Shown: one piece after another, positions 50,632 through 59,505 of the stretch
Layout: each line of letters starts with the position of its first letter
How positions within the stretch are numbered: position 1 is the stretch's first letter
From: an uncultured Tateyamaria sp.
Lineage (GTDB): Bacteria; Pseudomonadota; Alphaproteobacteria; Rhodobacterales; Rhodobacteraceae
Assembly: GCA_947501275.1 (NCBI GenBank)
Contig: CANMVD010000005.1
Location: 62,001 to 126,000, forward strand
DNA: 64,000 nt
Direction: 5' to 3'
Position numbers and translations under genes: made by a program
Notes under the pieces: generated by a model
The model's input: the letters and a program-made list of their open reading frames with translations, nothing else
Told to the model about the DNA's origin: nothing
Database searches by the model: none

Positions 50632-51453
50632 ATGGGCGATGACCTGATCCATGATCAACACGCAGGGATTGAACGACTTCTCGAAATCATGCGCCGGTTA
50701 CGCGACCCCCAGTCTGGGTGTCCCTGGGACATCGAACAGACGTTTGACACCATTGCGCCCTACACGATCGAAGAAGCCTACGAAGTGGCTGACGCCATTG
50801 AGCGCCAGGACTGGCCCGAGCTGGAAGGTGAACTGGGCGATTTGCTTCTGCAGTCGGTTTATCACACCGCGATCGGCGAAGAGGCTGGGCATTTTTCGTT
50901 TCAATCGGTTGTCACGGCGATCTCGGACAAGATGGTTGCGCGCCACCCACATGTGTTTGGCAGCGAATCCCGTGATAAATCGGCGGAACAACAAACCCGC
51001 GACTGGGAAGCGATCAAAGCCACGGAACGCGCAGGCAAAGCGCAAGGCGGCACACTTGACGGTGTGGCCCGAAATCTTCCGGCGCTGCTGCGCGCGGTAA
51101 AGCTGCAAAAACGTGCGGCGCGTGTGGGGTTTGACTGGCCCGAGACGACTCAGGTTCTGGCCAAGTTACAAGAAGAAGCCTCTGAGCTGGTTGAGGCGCG
51201 TGATACGTTGACCCACGATCAGGTTGTCGAGGAAATGGGCGACTTGCTGTTCGTCATGGCAAATCTTGCCCGCCATTTGGATGTTGATCCAGAAGAAGCC
51301 CTGCGCAAGACAAATGCCAAGTTCACGCGCCGTTTTGGGTCCGTCGAAGCCGCATTGCACGCCATGGGCAAGCGTCCCGAAGACAGCACGTTGGAAGAAA
51401 TGGACGCCTTGTGGACTGAAGCCAAACAGCTTGAAAAGGCGACGAAAGACTAG
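50632..51453 (+). CDS. mazG: Nucleoside triphosphate pyrophosphohydrolase MazG
   Basis: A 273-residue two-domain MazG hydrolysing NTPs to NMP and PPi. Domain 1: CPWDIEQTFDTIAPYTIEEAYEVADAIE with the E-E-x-x-D helix; domain 2: EEASELVEARDT... VVEEMGDLLFVMANLARHL. ATG 50632 follows a GGGGG-containing site. The neighbouring frame to 50416 is rejected because it overlaps the divergent amidohydrolase. Confidence 0.94.
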   Translation: MGDDLIHDQHAGIERLLEIMRRLRDPQSGCPWDIEQTFDTIAPYTIEEAYEVADAIERQDWPELEGELGDLLLQSVYHTAIGEEAGHFSFQSVVTAISDKMVARHPHVFGSESRDKSAEQQTRDWEAIKATERAGKAQGGTLDGVARNLPALLRAVKLQKRAARVGFDWPETTQVLAKLQEEASELVEARDTLTHDQVVEEMGDLLFVMANLARHLDVDPEEALRKTNAKFTRRFGSVEAALHAMGKRPEDSTLEEMDALWTEAKQLEKATKD

Positions 51454-52319
51454 CCGAAGGTTACGCCGTCCATAGCGGCAATCGTTGCCAAATCCGCGTC
51501 ATACCGTGCGGTCCAGTGTTCTTCTTCTTGCTCCGAAAAGGCCGCAAATCCACGCGGTGCAACATCGTTTGCATGGGCCTCGATCACTGCCTTCCACTCC
51601 GGTCGCGTCAGGCTTTCACCGTTGTGATACCGGGCCTGCAACGCCTCCAGCGCAGCGTCAGTGGCGCTGACATTGACCTGCGAATGCGGTTCCTCGATCT
51701 TACTCATGTCGAGATCAGGCACCAACCGTGCCAGCAGGTCCGCGCTGCTGCCCCTGTATGCATAGGGCACAACACTCAACTGGTCAGGGCGCAGAACATC
51801 ACGCAAGATCTCGACCAGTGCGGGCCAACCACGATCCATCGCCATGTATTTGGGACGCAACGTGTCAAAGGACGGAACCGGATTATCCTCTGCCCGCTTG
51901 CGGAAACCGGATGAAAACATTTGCCCATAGGGCCGCACAACCAACAAAACATGTGCGATCGGCCCATCCCACGCGGCGCGCAAGACACTTGCTCGCGCTT
52001 CAGCCGCGGGATAAAACCGGCCTTGCATGAAATGCATCATTCGGCCGGGAATGTTTTCCTCTGACAGGATAAAGGGACGGCCCGCCGCATGTGCGCGCAA
52101 TGTGCGGGCTGCCTTGGGCACCAACCCTTGGGCGGTGCCGTCTTTGGGGCCGGGCAACCGCAACGCCAATTTGCCGCTCGGGATTCCGTCTCGACCCGGA
52201 TAGGCTGCCGACCAACCTGCACCCTCCAGCACCTGTCGATTTTCGTGCAGGCACATTTGAAAGGAAGATGTGCCTGTGCGGTGCGCGCCGACATGGCAAT
52301 AAAGAGGCGTTTGCGTCAT
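51450..52319 (-). CDS. Sulfotransferase-like (P-loop) protein
   Basis: A 289-residue protein opening MTQTPLYCHVGAHRTGTSSFQMCL; HVGAHRTGTSS is the PAPS-binding 5'-PSB loop of bacterial sulfotransferases. HVLLVVRPYGQMFSSGFRKRAED resembles the 3'-phosphate-binding RxxxxxxxxS region. The acceptor is unknown, possibly a surface polymer. It overlaps the mazG stop convergently. The earlier start at 52391 has no supporting ribosome site. Confidence 0.72.
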   Translation of the reverse strand: MTQTPLYCHVGAHRTGTSSFQMCLHENRQVLEGAGWSAAYPGRDGIPSGKLALRLPGPKDGTAQGLVPKAARTLRAHAAGRPFILSEENIPGRMMHFMQGRFYPAAEARASVLRAAWDGPIAHVLLVVRPYGQMFSSGFRKRAEDNPVPSFDTLRPKYMAMDRGWPALVEILRDVLRPDQLSVVPYAYRGSSADLLARLVPDLDMSKIEEPHSQVNVSATDAALEALQARYHNGESLTRPEWKAVIEAHANDVAPRGFAAFSEQEEEHWTARYDADLATIAAMDGVTFG

Positions 52320-52439
52320 GAGCCCCGCCTTAGGCCAAGCGCGCTTGCTCGCGCAAGGTTTTGCGCAACAGCCTTCGCAGGTTCTGGACAAGGGGTGCCA
52401 AACTGGCCACGGTGCGGGCTGATTGAATTGAGGTTAAAC

Positions 52440-53381
52440 ATGTCAGCGCGCAAAATCATCATAGACACAGACCCCGGGCAGGACGATGCCGTTGCCATTT
52501 TGCTGGCCCTTGCAAGCCCGGAAGACCTCGACGTACTGGGAATCACGGCAGTTGCGGGCAACGTTCCGCTTGATCTGACGTCCAAAAATGCACTTATTGT
52601 GTGTGAGTTAGCGGGCAAAGTTGATGTGCCTGTATATGCAGGTTGCGACCGACCCATGGCACGCGAGCTCGTGACCGCAGAGCATGTGCATGGCAAGTCC
52701 GGTCTGGACGGTCCCAATCTGCCTGACCCCGAAATGACCTTGTCAGACGGGCATGCTGTCGATTTCATCATCGAGACGCTGCGCAAGGAAGACCCCCGAA
52801 CCGTCACGCTTTGCCCGCTCGGTCCATTGACCAACATCGCGACCGCATTCCAGCGCGCCCCTGATGTCATTGAGCGCGTGCAACAGATTGTATTGATGGG
52901 TGGGGCGTATTTCGAGGTTGGCAACATCACTCCAACAGCCGAATTCAACATCTACGTCGATCCGCAAGCCGCTGATATTGTTTTTAAAAGCGGAATAGAT
53001 ATTGTTGTTATCCCTTTGGACGTCACCCATAAGGCACTTGTAACACAACCACGCAACGATGCGTTTCGTGCACTCGGCAATGCGGCGGGCATTGCGGTTG
53101 CGGAAATGACCGATTTCTTCGAGCGTTTCGACAAGGAGAAATACGGCTCGACCGGCGCACCTTTGCATGATCCCTGTGTCACCGCCTACCTGATCAAGCC
53201 GGAGTTGTTCTCGGGCCGTCATATCAACGTCGAGATCGAGACCCAGTCGCCCCTCACGATGGGCATGACCGTTGCAGACTGGTGGGGCGTGACGGACCGT
53301 CCGCCCAACGCCACGTTCATCGGAGATGTCGATTCCGATGGCTTCTTTGCCTTGCTCACGGACCGGTTGGGGCGGTTGTGA
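52440..53381 (+). CDS. Inosine-uridine-preferring nucleoside hydrolase
   Basis: A 313-residue Ca-dependent nucleoside N-ribohydrolase. IIIDTDPGQDDAVAILLAL carries the Asp11/Asp15/Asp16 calcium site; LDVTHKALVT and TGAPLHDPCVTAYL complete the family motifs (Asp near the C-terminal His). Releases base and ribose for salvage. ATG 52440 follows GAGG at 7 bp. Coupled to GrpB by a GTGA overlap. Confidence 0.93.
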   Translation: MSARKIIIDTDPGQDDAVAILLALASPEDLDVLGITAVAGNVPLDLTSKNALIVCELAGKVDVPVYAGCDRPMARELVTAEHVHGKSGLDGPNLPDPEMTLSDGHAVDFIIETLRKEDPRTVTLCPLGPLTNIATAFQRAPDVIERVQQIVLMGGAYFEVGNITPTAEFNIYVDPQAADIVFKSGIDIVVIPLDVTHKALVTQPRNDAFRALGNAAGIAVAEMTDFFERFDKEKYGSTGAPLHDPCVTAYLIKPELFSGRHINVEIETQSPLTMGMTVADWWGVTDRPPNATFIGDVDSDGFFALLTDRLGRL

Positions 53382-53887
53382 GCCTTTTGGTCGCCCCTGA
53401 TCCGTCCTGGGCGGCGCAAGCGGCTGATGCGGCACAGCGGTGGCGCACGCGGGTTGCCGGGCTGATCACCGTGCACCACATCGGATCTACGGCGGTGCTT
53501 GGCCTGCCCGCCAAACCAATCCTCGATCTGTTGCCGGTATTTGTCGACGACGCGGCGGCGGATCAGGCCAGAGACGCCGTTGTGGATATGGGATATGAAT
53601 GGATGGGCGACTACGGCCTCCCCGGGCGTCGGTACGCGCGCTTGATCGACAGTAAAACCGGCGTGCGGCGGGTACATGCGCATGCCTACGTGCAGGGACA
53701 TGCGGATATCCGCCGCCACCTTGCCTTTCGCGACGCCTTGCGCGCCAATGCCTCTTTGCGGGCGGCCTATAGTGCGCTCAAAGAGGCCTGCGCCGCCCGT
53801 CATCCGGATGGTGGCGCAGCATATGGGGCCTGCAAATCCGGCTGGATTGCCAAGGCCGAAGAAATAGCATTGGAACACCACCCATGA
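53378..53887 (+). CDS. GrpB family protein
   Basis: A 169-residue GrpB/UPF0157 protein of the nucleotidyltransferase-like fold. ITVHHIGSTAVLGLPAKPILDLLPVF is the signature and RVHAHAYVQGHADIRRHLAFRDALRAN follows. Substrate unknown; often fused to or beside acetyltransferases, as here. Start GTG 53378 within the previous stop (GTGA). Confidence 0.9.
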   Translation: MSLLVAPDPSWAAQAADAAQRWRTRVAGLITVHHIGSTAVLGLPAKPILDLLPVFVDDAAADQARDAVVDMGYEWMGDYGLPGRRYARLIDSKTGVRRVHAHAYVQGHADIRRHLAFRDALRANASLRAAYSALKEACAARHPDGGAAYGACKSGWIAKAEEIALEHHP

Positions 53888-54333
53888 GCGCCGTTCTTAC
53901 CCTAGCCACACCTGACCATTTCGACAGGCTGGACGCCCTTGTTGCCGCCTTCCACGTCGAAGAAGGCATCACATTAAGCGCCGAGGCCCGCGCAAATGGC
54001 ATCAAGCCGCTGCTTGAGGGGATCCCTCATGGGGCGGCATACCTGATTGGCCCACCCCGCGCGCCCATCGGTTATATCATTGTGACATTCGGGTGGTCAG
54101 TCGAATTTGGCGGCATGGATGGCTTTATCGACGAAATCTATATTCGCCCCGGCGTGCGCGGGCGCGGTGTCGCGTCCGAAGTCTTGCTGTCCCTGCCCCG
54201 CGCTTTGGCGGGAGGCGGCGTCAAGGCGCTGCACCTTGAGGTTGGGACGGAAAATACGACGGCCCAACGGCTCTATGCCCGCGCGGGATTTCGGTTGCGC
54301 GATGGTTACCACCTGATGACGCGCCGCCTTTGA
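53884..54333 (+). CDS. GNAT family N-acetyltransferase
   Basis: A 149-residue acetyltransferase: the acetyl-CoA loop IRPGVRGRGVASEVLLSL (motif A, Q/RxxGxG/A) and ALHLEVGTENTTAQRLYARAGFRLRDGYHLM (motif B) are clear. Substrate unknown. ATGA overlap with the GrpB gene. Confidence 0.92.
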   Translation: MSAVLTLATPDHFDRLDALVAAFHVEEGITLSAEARANGIKPLLEGIPHGAAYLIGPPRAPIGYIIVTFGWSVEFGGMDGFIDEIYIRPGVRGRGVASEVLLSLPRALAGGGVKALHLEVGTENTTAQRLYARAGFRLRDGYHLMTRRL

Positions 54334-54366
54334 TACCGATTGACCAGAAGGGTTTCACACGTCGCC

Positions 54367-55770
54367 ATGCCTTTGCACATCCCCTTTGACAACAGCTATG
54401 CCGCGCTTCCGGCGGCCTTTTACACGCGACAAGCGCCAACACCCGTGCGCGAGGCGACTCCGCTTGCATGGAACGAAGCGCTTGCTGCGCAACTGGGCAT
54501 AACAGGACAGGACGCAGCCGTTTTTGCCGGAAACACTGTGCCTGCCGGGGCGGACCCGCTGGCCCAACTCTATGCGGGTCATCAATTTGGCAATTACAAT
54601 CCGCAACTTGGCGATGGCCGGGCCATACTCTTGGGCGAAGTTTTTGATACCAAGGGCATTCGCCGCGATATCCAGCTGAAAGGGTCCGGCCCCACGCCCT
54701 ATTCCCGCATGGGCGATGGGCGCGCGTGGCTTGGGCCGGTCTTGCGGGAATACGTGGTCAGCGAGGCAATGCATGCTCTTGGTATCCCGACCACGCGGGC
54801 GCTGGCCGCTGTCGCAACCGGCGAGCCGGTGTTGCGCGAACAGGGGCCTCTGCCTGGCGCAGTCTTGACCCGTGTCGCCGCCAGCCACCTGCGTGTGGGG
54901 ACGTTCCAGATCTTTGCCCATCGCGGTCATATCGAAGAACTGCGCACGCTCACGAACTATGCCATCGAACGCCACTACCCGGACGCTGATGGCCCCATGG
55001 GACTGCTGGCGGCTGTGTGCCGCGCGCAAGCCGAGCTTGTTGCGGCATGGATGTCTGTCGGGTTCATCCACGGTGTGATGAACACTGACAATTGCACGAT
55101 CTCTGGTGAGACCATCGACTATGGTCCCTGCGCGTTCATGGACGCCTATCACGAGGCGCGCGTGTTCTCGTCGATTGACCAGACGGGGCGCTATGCCTAC
55201 GGCAACCAGCCCAGGATTGCCGTCTGGAACATGGCGCAATGCGCAACCGCCCTGATCCAGTTGGCCGACGACAAAGAGGCCGCGGTCGAAGAAGCCACCG
55301 CAATTGTGCACGCCATGCCTGAACAGTTGCAATCGGCGTGGCTGCACCGATTTGGTGCCAAGATCGGACTGGAGCACGCGATGGAGGATGATCAGCCCCT
55401 GATCGAGGATTTGCTGGCCTTGATGCAAGCGGATGGGGCTGATTTCACCAACGTGTTCGCCGCGCTCGGAACAGCCACCGCCCGCGACCAGTTCACGGAC
55501 CGCGATGCCTTTGATGCATGGGAACAGCGGCGGCAGGATCGTATCGGCCCGGACGCTATGCAGATCATGGCACGCGCCAACCCACACATCATTCCGCGCA
55601 ATCACCGGATCGAAGACATGATCGCAGCCGCCCAAGGCGGTGACATGGCGCTTTTCGAGCGGCTTATGTCCGCACTGTCTTCGCCCCATGATGTTCCATC
55701 TGATTTTGACGACCTCAGGCGGCCCCCGACCAAAGACGAAATTGTACCGGCAACGTTTTGTGGCACGTGA
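54367..55770 (+). CDS. selO: Protein AMPylase SelO (YdiU)
   Basis: A 467-residue pseudokinase-fold AMPylase, transferring AMP to Ser/Thr/Tyr in redox-linked proteins. DIQLKGSGPTPYSRMGDGRAWLGPVLREY, GFIHGVMNTDNCTISGETIDYGPCAFMDAY (active-site Asp and metal-binding region) and NQPRIAVWNMAQCATALI are the SelO motifs. It ends FCGT, with a near-terminal Cys as in many bacterial SelO; no selenocysteine codon. Confidence 0.94.
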   Translation: MPLHIPFDNSYAALPAAFYTRQAPTPVREATPLAWNEALAAQLGITGQDAAVFAGNTVPAGADPLAQLYAGHQFGNYNPQLGDGRAILLGEVFDTKGIRRDIQLKGSGPTPYSRMGDGRAWLGPVLREYVVSEAMHALGIPTTRALAAVATGEPVLREQGPLPGAVLTRVAASHLRVGTFQIFAHRGHIEELRTLTNYAIERHYPDADGPMGLLAAVCRAQAELVAAWMSVGFIHGVMNTDNCTISGETIDYGPCAFMDAYHEARVFSSIDQTGRYAYGNQPRIAVWNMAQCATALIQLADDKEAAVEEATAIVHAMPEQLQSAWLHRFGAKIGLEHAMEDDQPLIEDLLALMQADGADFTNVFAALGTATARDQFTDRDAFDAWEQRRQDRIGPDAMQIMARANPHIIPRNHRIEDMIAAAQGGDMALFERLMSALSSPHDVPSDFDDLRRPPTKDEIVPATFCGT

Positions 55771-55785
55771 CCTTTGGACCCGCCC

Positions 55786-56673
55786 CTAGCGGCGGTTGAT
55801 GAGCACAAGACCGATAGCCACCAATCCAAGTGCCGCCCATGTGGACGCAGCAATCGCCTCGCCCAGAACCATCCAGCCTAATACAACCGCAAAAACAGGC
55901 GACAGAAAGCTGAACGACGCAACGCCGGAAGCGGGATAGATCTTCATCAGCCAGAACCAGAACAAGAATCCGAAACTGGCGATAAACACGATCTGGTACG
56001 TCAGACCGATGAAATGAACGGCCTCGAGATCGCGGATCAAGGGGCCAAAAGCGGGGGCCAGCACCAACAGCAATGGCGCAGACACCAGCAATTGCCAGAA
56101 CAATTGCTGCTCTGCGGGGGCCTTGCTGAGCGGTGTGACGCGCACGCAGAGCGCTATCCCGGCCCAACAGAGTGCCGCACCCAAAGCGAACAGATCACCC
56201 AAAATGCTGGCCTCTCCTGTCTGGCCCGCATCACCGCGCACACCGACAGCCAGCACAACGCCCGCCATCGCAAATCCAAGACCCAGCAAACGCAGGCCCG
56301 TCAACCGCTCGCCCGGCAACCACACATGCGCGGCAAGTGCCAGCCACACCGGCATCGAATAAAACAGGATGGACGTCCGCGCGACGCTTGTCAGATCCAA
56401 GGCAATGAAAAGGCATGTAAATTCAACCGCAAACAGAACACCAGCAATCAGGCCGCCGATCCGCCCCTCACGCGGCAGCTTCAGTGAAATGCCACGCGCC
56501 CGCATCCATAACGCAAGCAGGATCAGCGCACCCAATGACCGCAACCCAGCCATGAACACGGGTTGAAACCCGCCATTGGTCACCTTGATCACAACCTGGT
56601 TGAACCCAAGGTTCAGCGAGAACAGGGTCAGCGCCAAAGCGCCCCAAATATCGATGTGGGTTTTGCGATCCAT
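55786..56673 (-). CDS. EamA/DMT family transporter
   Basis: A 295-residue, ten-helix drug/metabolite exporter: two EamA repeats with LNLGFNQVVIKVTNGGFQPVFMAGLRSLGA and LTYQIVFIASFGFLFWFWLMKIYPASGVASFSFLSPVFAVVLGWMVLGE. Substrate unknown. ATG 56673 preferred to the in-frame GTG at 56682. Convergent with selO. Confidence 0.9.
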   Translation of the reverse strand: MDRKTHIDIWGALALTLFSLNLGFNQVVIKVTNGGFQPVFMAGLRSLGALILLALWMRARGISLKLPREGRIGGLIAGVLFAVEFTCLFIALDLTSVARTSILFYSMPVWLALAAHVWLPGERLTGLRLLGLGFAMAGVVLAVGVRGDAGQTGEASILGDLFALGAALCWAGIALCVRVTPLSKAPAEQQLFWQLLVSAPLLLVLAPAFGPLIRDLEAVHFIGLTYQIVFIASFGFLFWFWLMKIYPASGVASFSFLSPVFAVVLGWMVLGEAIAASTWAALGLVAIGLVLINRR

Positions 56674-56790
56674 TGCCGCCACTTGGGCGCTGCGCCGCCG
56701 GAAAAGTCAATTGGCTCAAATAATTCCCCATCGCACGGGTCCATGGATGTGCCAAGATCAACGCATATGATTCTGGGAAGGGAGAAAGCC

Positions 56791-57606
56791 ATGAGCTTGA
56801 TGAGTACATTGGCAAAGGTTGCAGTCGGCGTGGCAGTGGCCAAGGGGGCAAGCGCCCTGATGAACAAGCAGGGTGGCGCTGCTGGCGCGGGAGGCCTGGG
56901 CGGCCTGCTGGGTGGATTGACCGGTGGCGGTGCGTCGGGCGGCATGTCCCAAGCGGGTGCCGGTGGCGGTCTGCAGGACATGTTGGGCGGCCTAATGGGC
57001 GGCGCTGGCGGCGGTGCCGGAGGTCTTGGCGGCCTTCTTGAGGGCTTGGGTGGTGCGGGCGGCACACAGGGCGGCGGTTTGCAGGGTATGCTGGGTGGTT
57101 TGGCGGGCGCTGCGGGTGCGGGCGGATTGCTGAGCGCACTTGGCGGGGGCGCGCAATCGGCCCCGGCGGACAATGGCGCGAGTTTCGGGCAGGTTCTGAA
57201 TTCGCAATTTGACCAGACGCCGGAACCGGCCATCGCACCGACACCGGATCAAGAGGCCATTGCCGCCTTGATGCTGCGCGCCATGATCCAAGCTGCGAAA
57301 TGTGATGGCAATCTGGATGCCGAAGAAGAAGAAAAACTGGTGGGTCAGCTCGGCGGCGATGTCGACAGCGAAGAAGCCGCCTTTGTACGGGCCGAGATGT
57401 CTGCGCCTGTGGATGTCGATGGATTGGTATCGCAAGTCCCACAAGGGATGGGACCGCAGGTCTATGCCATGTCGGTGTTGGCCATCAATCTCGACAGTCA
57501 GGCAGAGGCACAGTATCTGCACAGCCTCGCCCAAGGTCTGGGGCTTGACGCGGGCGCTGTCAACGAAGTTCACGCGCAACTTGGTGTGCCGTCGCTTTAT
57601 ACCTGA
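56791..57606 (+). CDS. DUF533 / TerB-like protein with glycine-rich N-terminal half
   Basis: A 271-residue DUF533 (YebE-type) protein. After MSLMSTLAKVAVGVAVAKGASALMNK comes a tract of about 110 residues of Gly/Ala/Leu/Gln repeats (GGLGGLLGG-like). The TerB-like C-terminal domain follows: PDQEAIAALMLRAMIQAAKCDGNLDAEEEEKLVGQL, with a D-G-x-L-D-x-E-E acidic metal-binding helix. Function unknown; TerB-like domains are linked to membrane stress responses. ATG 56791 follows GGGAG. Confidence 0.88.
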   Translation: MSLMSTLAKVAVGVAVAKGASALMNKQGGAAGAGGLGGLLGGLTGGGASGGMSQAGAGGGLQDMLGGLMGGAGGGAGGLGGLLEGLGGAGGTQGGGLQGMLGGLAGAAGAGGLLSALGGGAQSAPADNGASFGQVLNSQFDQTPEPAIAPTPDQEAIAALMLRAMIQAAKCDGNLDAEEEEKLVGQLGGDVDSEEAAFVRAEMSAPVDVDGLVSQVPQGMGPQVYAMSVLAINLDSQAEAQYLHSLAQGLGLDAGAVNEVHAQLGVPSLYT

Positions 57607-57733
57607 GGTTCACCTCAAGAGGCATTTTGGGGGGCATGTGGCCCCTCAAACACCGCCGCCAAGTTTCGCCACCTTCCCGCACCCCTCAAGGTGGCCCGAC
57701 AAGATCAGGACCACAACGCAAGCGAGCCTGAAC

Positions 57734-59008
57734 TCAAGCCTTCGGTTTGGGTTTGCGCCGCCGCCGATTTGACGGCTTTGACGTTCCGGGCGCACCGCTT
57801 CCGCCTTGTTGGGCGGGACGTCCGCCGGGTCGGCCTCGTCCCCTGCCCCGTCCACCGCTTGGCTTGGCCTTGGGATCAGGGATTTCCTCCCAAGGGCGGC
57901 CCGACGCAATGGGGATCGAAATCTTCATGACTTTCTGAATGTCTTTCAGCTGCGCCATCTCTTCGGGCGCGCAAAAGGCAACGGCCGCGCCGTCCTTGCC
58001 TGCCCGCGCCGTGCGCCCGATACGGTGCACATAGGCTTCGGGCACATTGGGCAGTTCGTAGTTGTAGACATGTTTCACATCCGGGATGTCCAATCCCCGC
58101 GCAGCCACATCCGTTGCCACCAACACACGCACTTCGCGCGCCTTGAAGGCTGCCAAAGCGCGATCGCGCTGCCCCTGCCGTTTGTCGCCATGAATGGCAG
58201 CCACGGCGAACCCGGCGCGATCCAGATTGCGCGCCAGTTTGTCAGCGCCGTGTTTGGTCCGGGTAAAAACAAGCGCGCGGTTTTCGCGATGCTTGTCCAT
58301 CAATTCGATCAGCAACGCCGACTTCTCGGACTTGGCGATGAAATGCACAGCCTGTGTGACCTTGTCGGCGGCCTTGCCGGGCGGAGAAACCTCGATCCGG
58401 ATCGGGTTTTGCAGATAGGAGCCTGCAATCTCGGCCATCTGTTTGGGCATCGTGGCCGAAAACAGCATCGTCTGGCGATCCTCGCCCATCATCTTGGCGA
58501 TCTTGCGCAGATCGTGGACAAAGCCGAGATCAAGCATCTGGTCCGCCTCGTCCAGTACCAGGAAGTCGGTCTGGTCCAGCCGTACTGCCTTGCGATCCAC
58601 CAGATCCAGCAAACGCCCCGGCGTTGCGACCAGGATGTCGACGCCTTTGGACAGTCGTTGAATTTGCGGGTTGATCGACACACCGCCGACAACAATCTGA
58701 ACCTTGAGACTGGTCAGACCGCGCAGCACTTGCGCAATCTGCCCGGCCAGTTCGCGGGTGGGGGCCAGTACAAGCCCGCGTGCGGTTTTCGGCGCAGGGC
58801 GCATGTCGTCCTCGATCATGCGCGCAACAAGCGGAATACCAAAGGCGGCTGTCTTGCCGGTGCCGGTCTGGGCCAATCCCATCACATCACGCCCGTTCAT
58901 GGCATGCGGAATCGCTTGTGCCTGGATCGGCGTGGGTTGGGTCAAACCCATCTCTGCCACACGCGCCGCAAGGGGGGCTGGCAGGTTCATCATTTCAAAA
59001 TCACTCAT
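57734..59008 (-). CDS. DEAD-box RNA helicase
   Basis: A 424-residue RhlE/DeaD-like ATP-dependent RNA helicase. Q-motif PTPIQAQAIPHAM, Walker A AQTGTGKTAAF, DEAD box LVLDEADQML, SAT (FSATMP) and motif VI HRIGRTARAG are complete. A basic Gly/Arg-rich tail (PSGGRGRGRGRPGGRPA... RRRRKPKPKA) suits RNA binding. Start ATG 59008; ribosome site weak. The 57607-57733 gap has a GGGG/CCCC dyad but no clear T-run. Confidence 0.94.
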   Translation of the reverse strand: MSDFEMMNLPAPLAARVAEMGLTQPTPIQAQAIPHAMNGRDVMGLAQTGTGKTAAFGIPLVARMIEDDMRPAPKTARGLVLAPTRELAGQIAQVLRGLTSLKVQIVVGGVSINPQIQRLSKGVDILVATPGRLLDLVDRKAVRLDQTDFLVLDEADQMLDLGFVHDLRKIAKMMGEDRQTMLFSATMPKQMAEIAGSYLQNPIRIEVSPPGKAADKVTQAVHFIAKSEKSALLIELMDKHRENRALVFTRTKHGADKLARNLDRAGFAVAAIHGDKRQGQRDRALAAFKAREVRVLVATDVAARGLDIPDVKHVYNYELPNVPEAYVHRIGRTARAGKDGAAVAFCAPEEMAQLKDIQKVMKISIPIASGRPWEEIPDPKAKPSGGRGRGRGRPGGRPAQQGGSGAPGTSKPSNRRRRKPKPKA

Positions 59009-59085
59009 ACCGGGTGCAGTGGACCCATCCCATCCCAGCGTCAACCGCAATTGCTACGCATGACACCCTGCGCTAAGACACGCCC

Positions 59086-59505
59086 ATGAGCACCAAACGC
59101 GCCACCATTATCGACCGCAGCGAGGCCAAGGGCCTGCGCATGACCCACCCGCGCCGCGTGATTGCGCAGGTGCTCGAAGCGTCTGACGACCATCCTGATG
59201 TCGAAGAACTTTATAACCGGGCGAACGCGGTGGATTCGGGCATTTCAATCGCGACGGTCTATCGCACCGTGAAACTGTTTGAAGAGGCCGGCATTCTGGA
59301 CAAGCTGGAATTTGGCGACGGGCGGGCACGCTATGAAGATGCCGAACGCGAGCATCACGACCACCTCATCGACATGAATTCAGGCGAAGTGATCGAATTC
59401 GTGGATGCCGAGATTGAGGCACTTCAGGAAAAGATAGCGGAAAAGCTGGGATATGAGCTGCGCGGGCACCGTCTGGAACTCTACGGCGTTCCGAAAAAGC
59501 GGTGA
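59086..59505 (+). CDS. Fur family transcriptional regulator (Fur/Mur-like)
   Basis: A 139-residue metalloregulator. DNA-binding wing: RMTHPRRVIAQVLEASDDHPDVEELYNRANAVDSGISIATVYRTVKLFEE. Metal site: EREHHDHLIDMNSGEVIEFVD. It lacks the CxxC zinc pairs of E. coli Fur, as in alphaproteobacterial Fur/Mur proteins. Iron versus manganese sensing cannot be decided by eye. GTGA overlap with the following transporter gene. Confidence 0.92.
   Translation: MSTKRATIIDRSEAKGLRMTHPRRVIAQVLEASDDHPDVEELYNRANAVDSGISIATVYRTVKLFEEAGILDKLEFGDGRARYEDAEREHHDHLIDMNSGEVIEFVDAEIEALQEKIAEKLGYELRGHRLELYGVPKKR

Noticed and set aside
54355-55689. 444-codon minus-strand ORF opposite selO
   Set aside because: Antisense shadow of a well-conserved SelO; composition (His/Arg/Gly-rich) is typical of shadows in GC-rich DNA.
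57607-57733. Terminator between the DUF533 and helicase genes
   Set aside because: The GGGGGGC/GGCCCC dyad has no flanking T-run and weak stem, so it was not listed as a feature.
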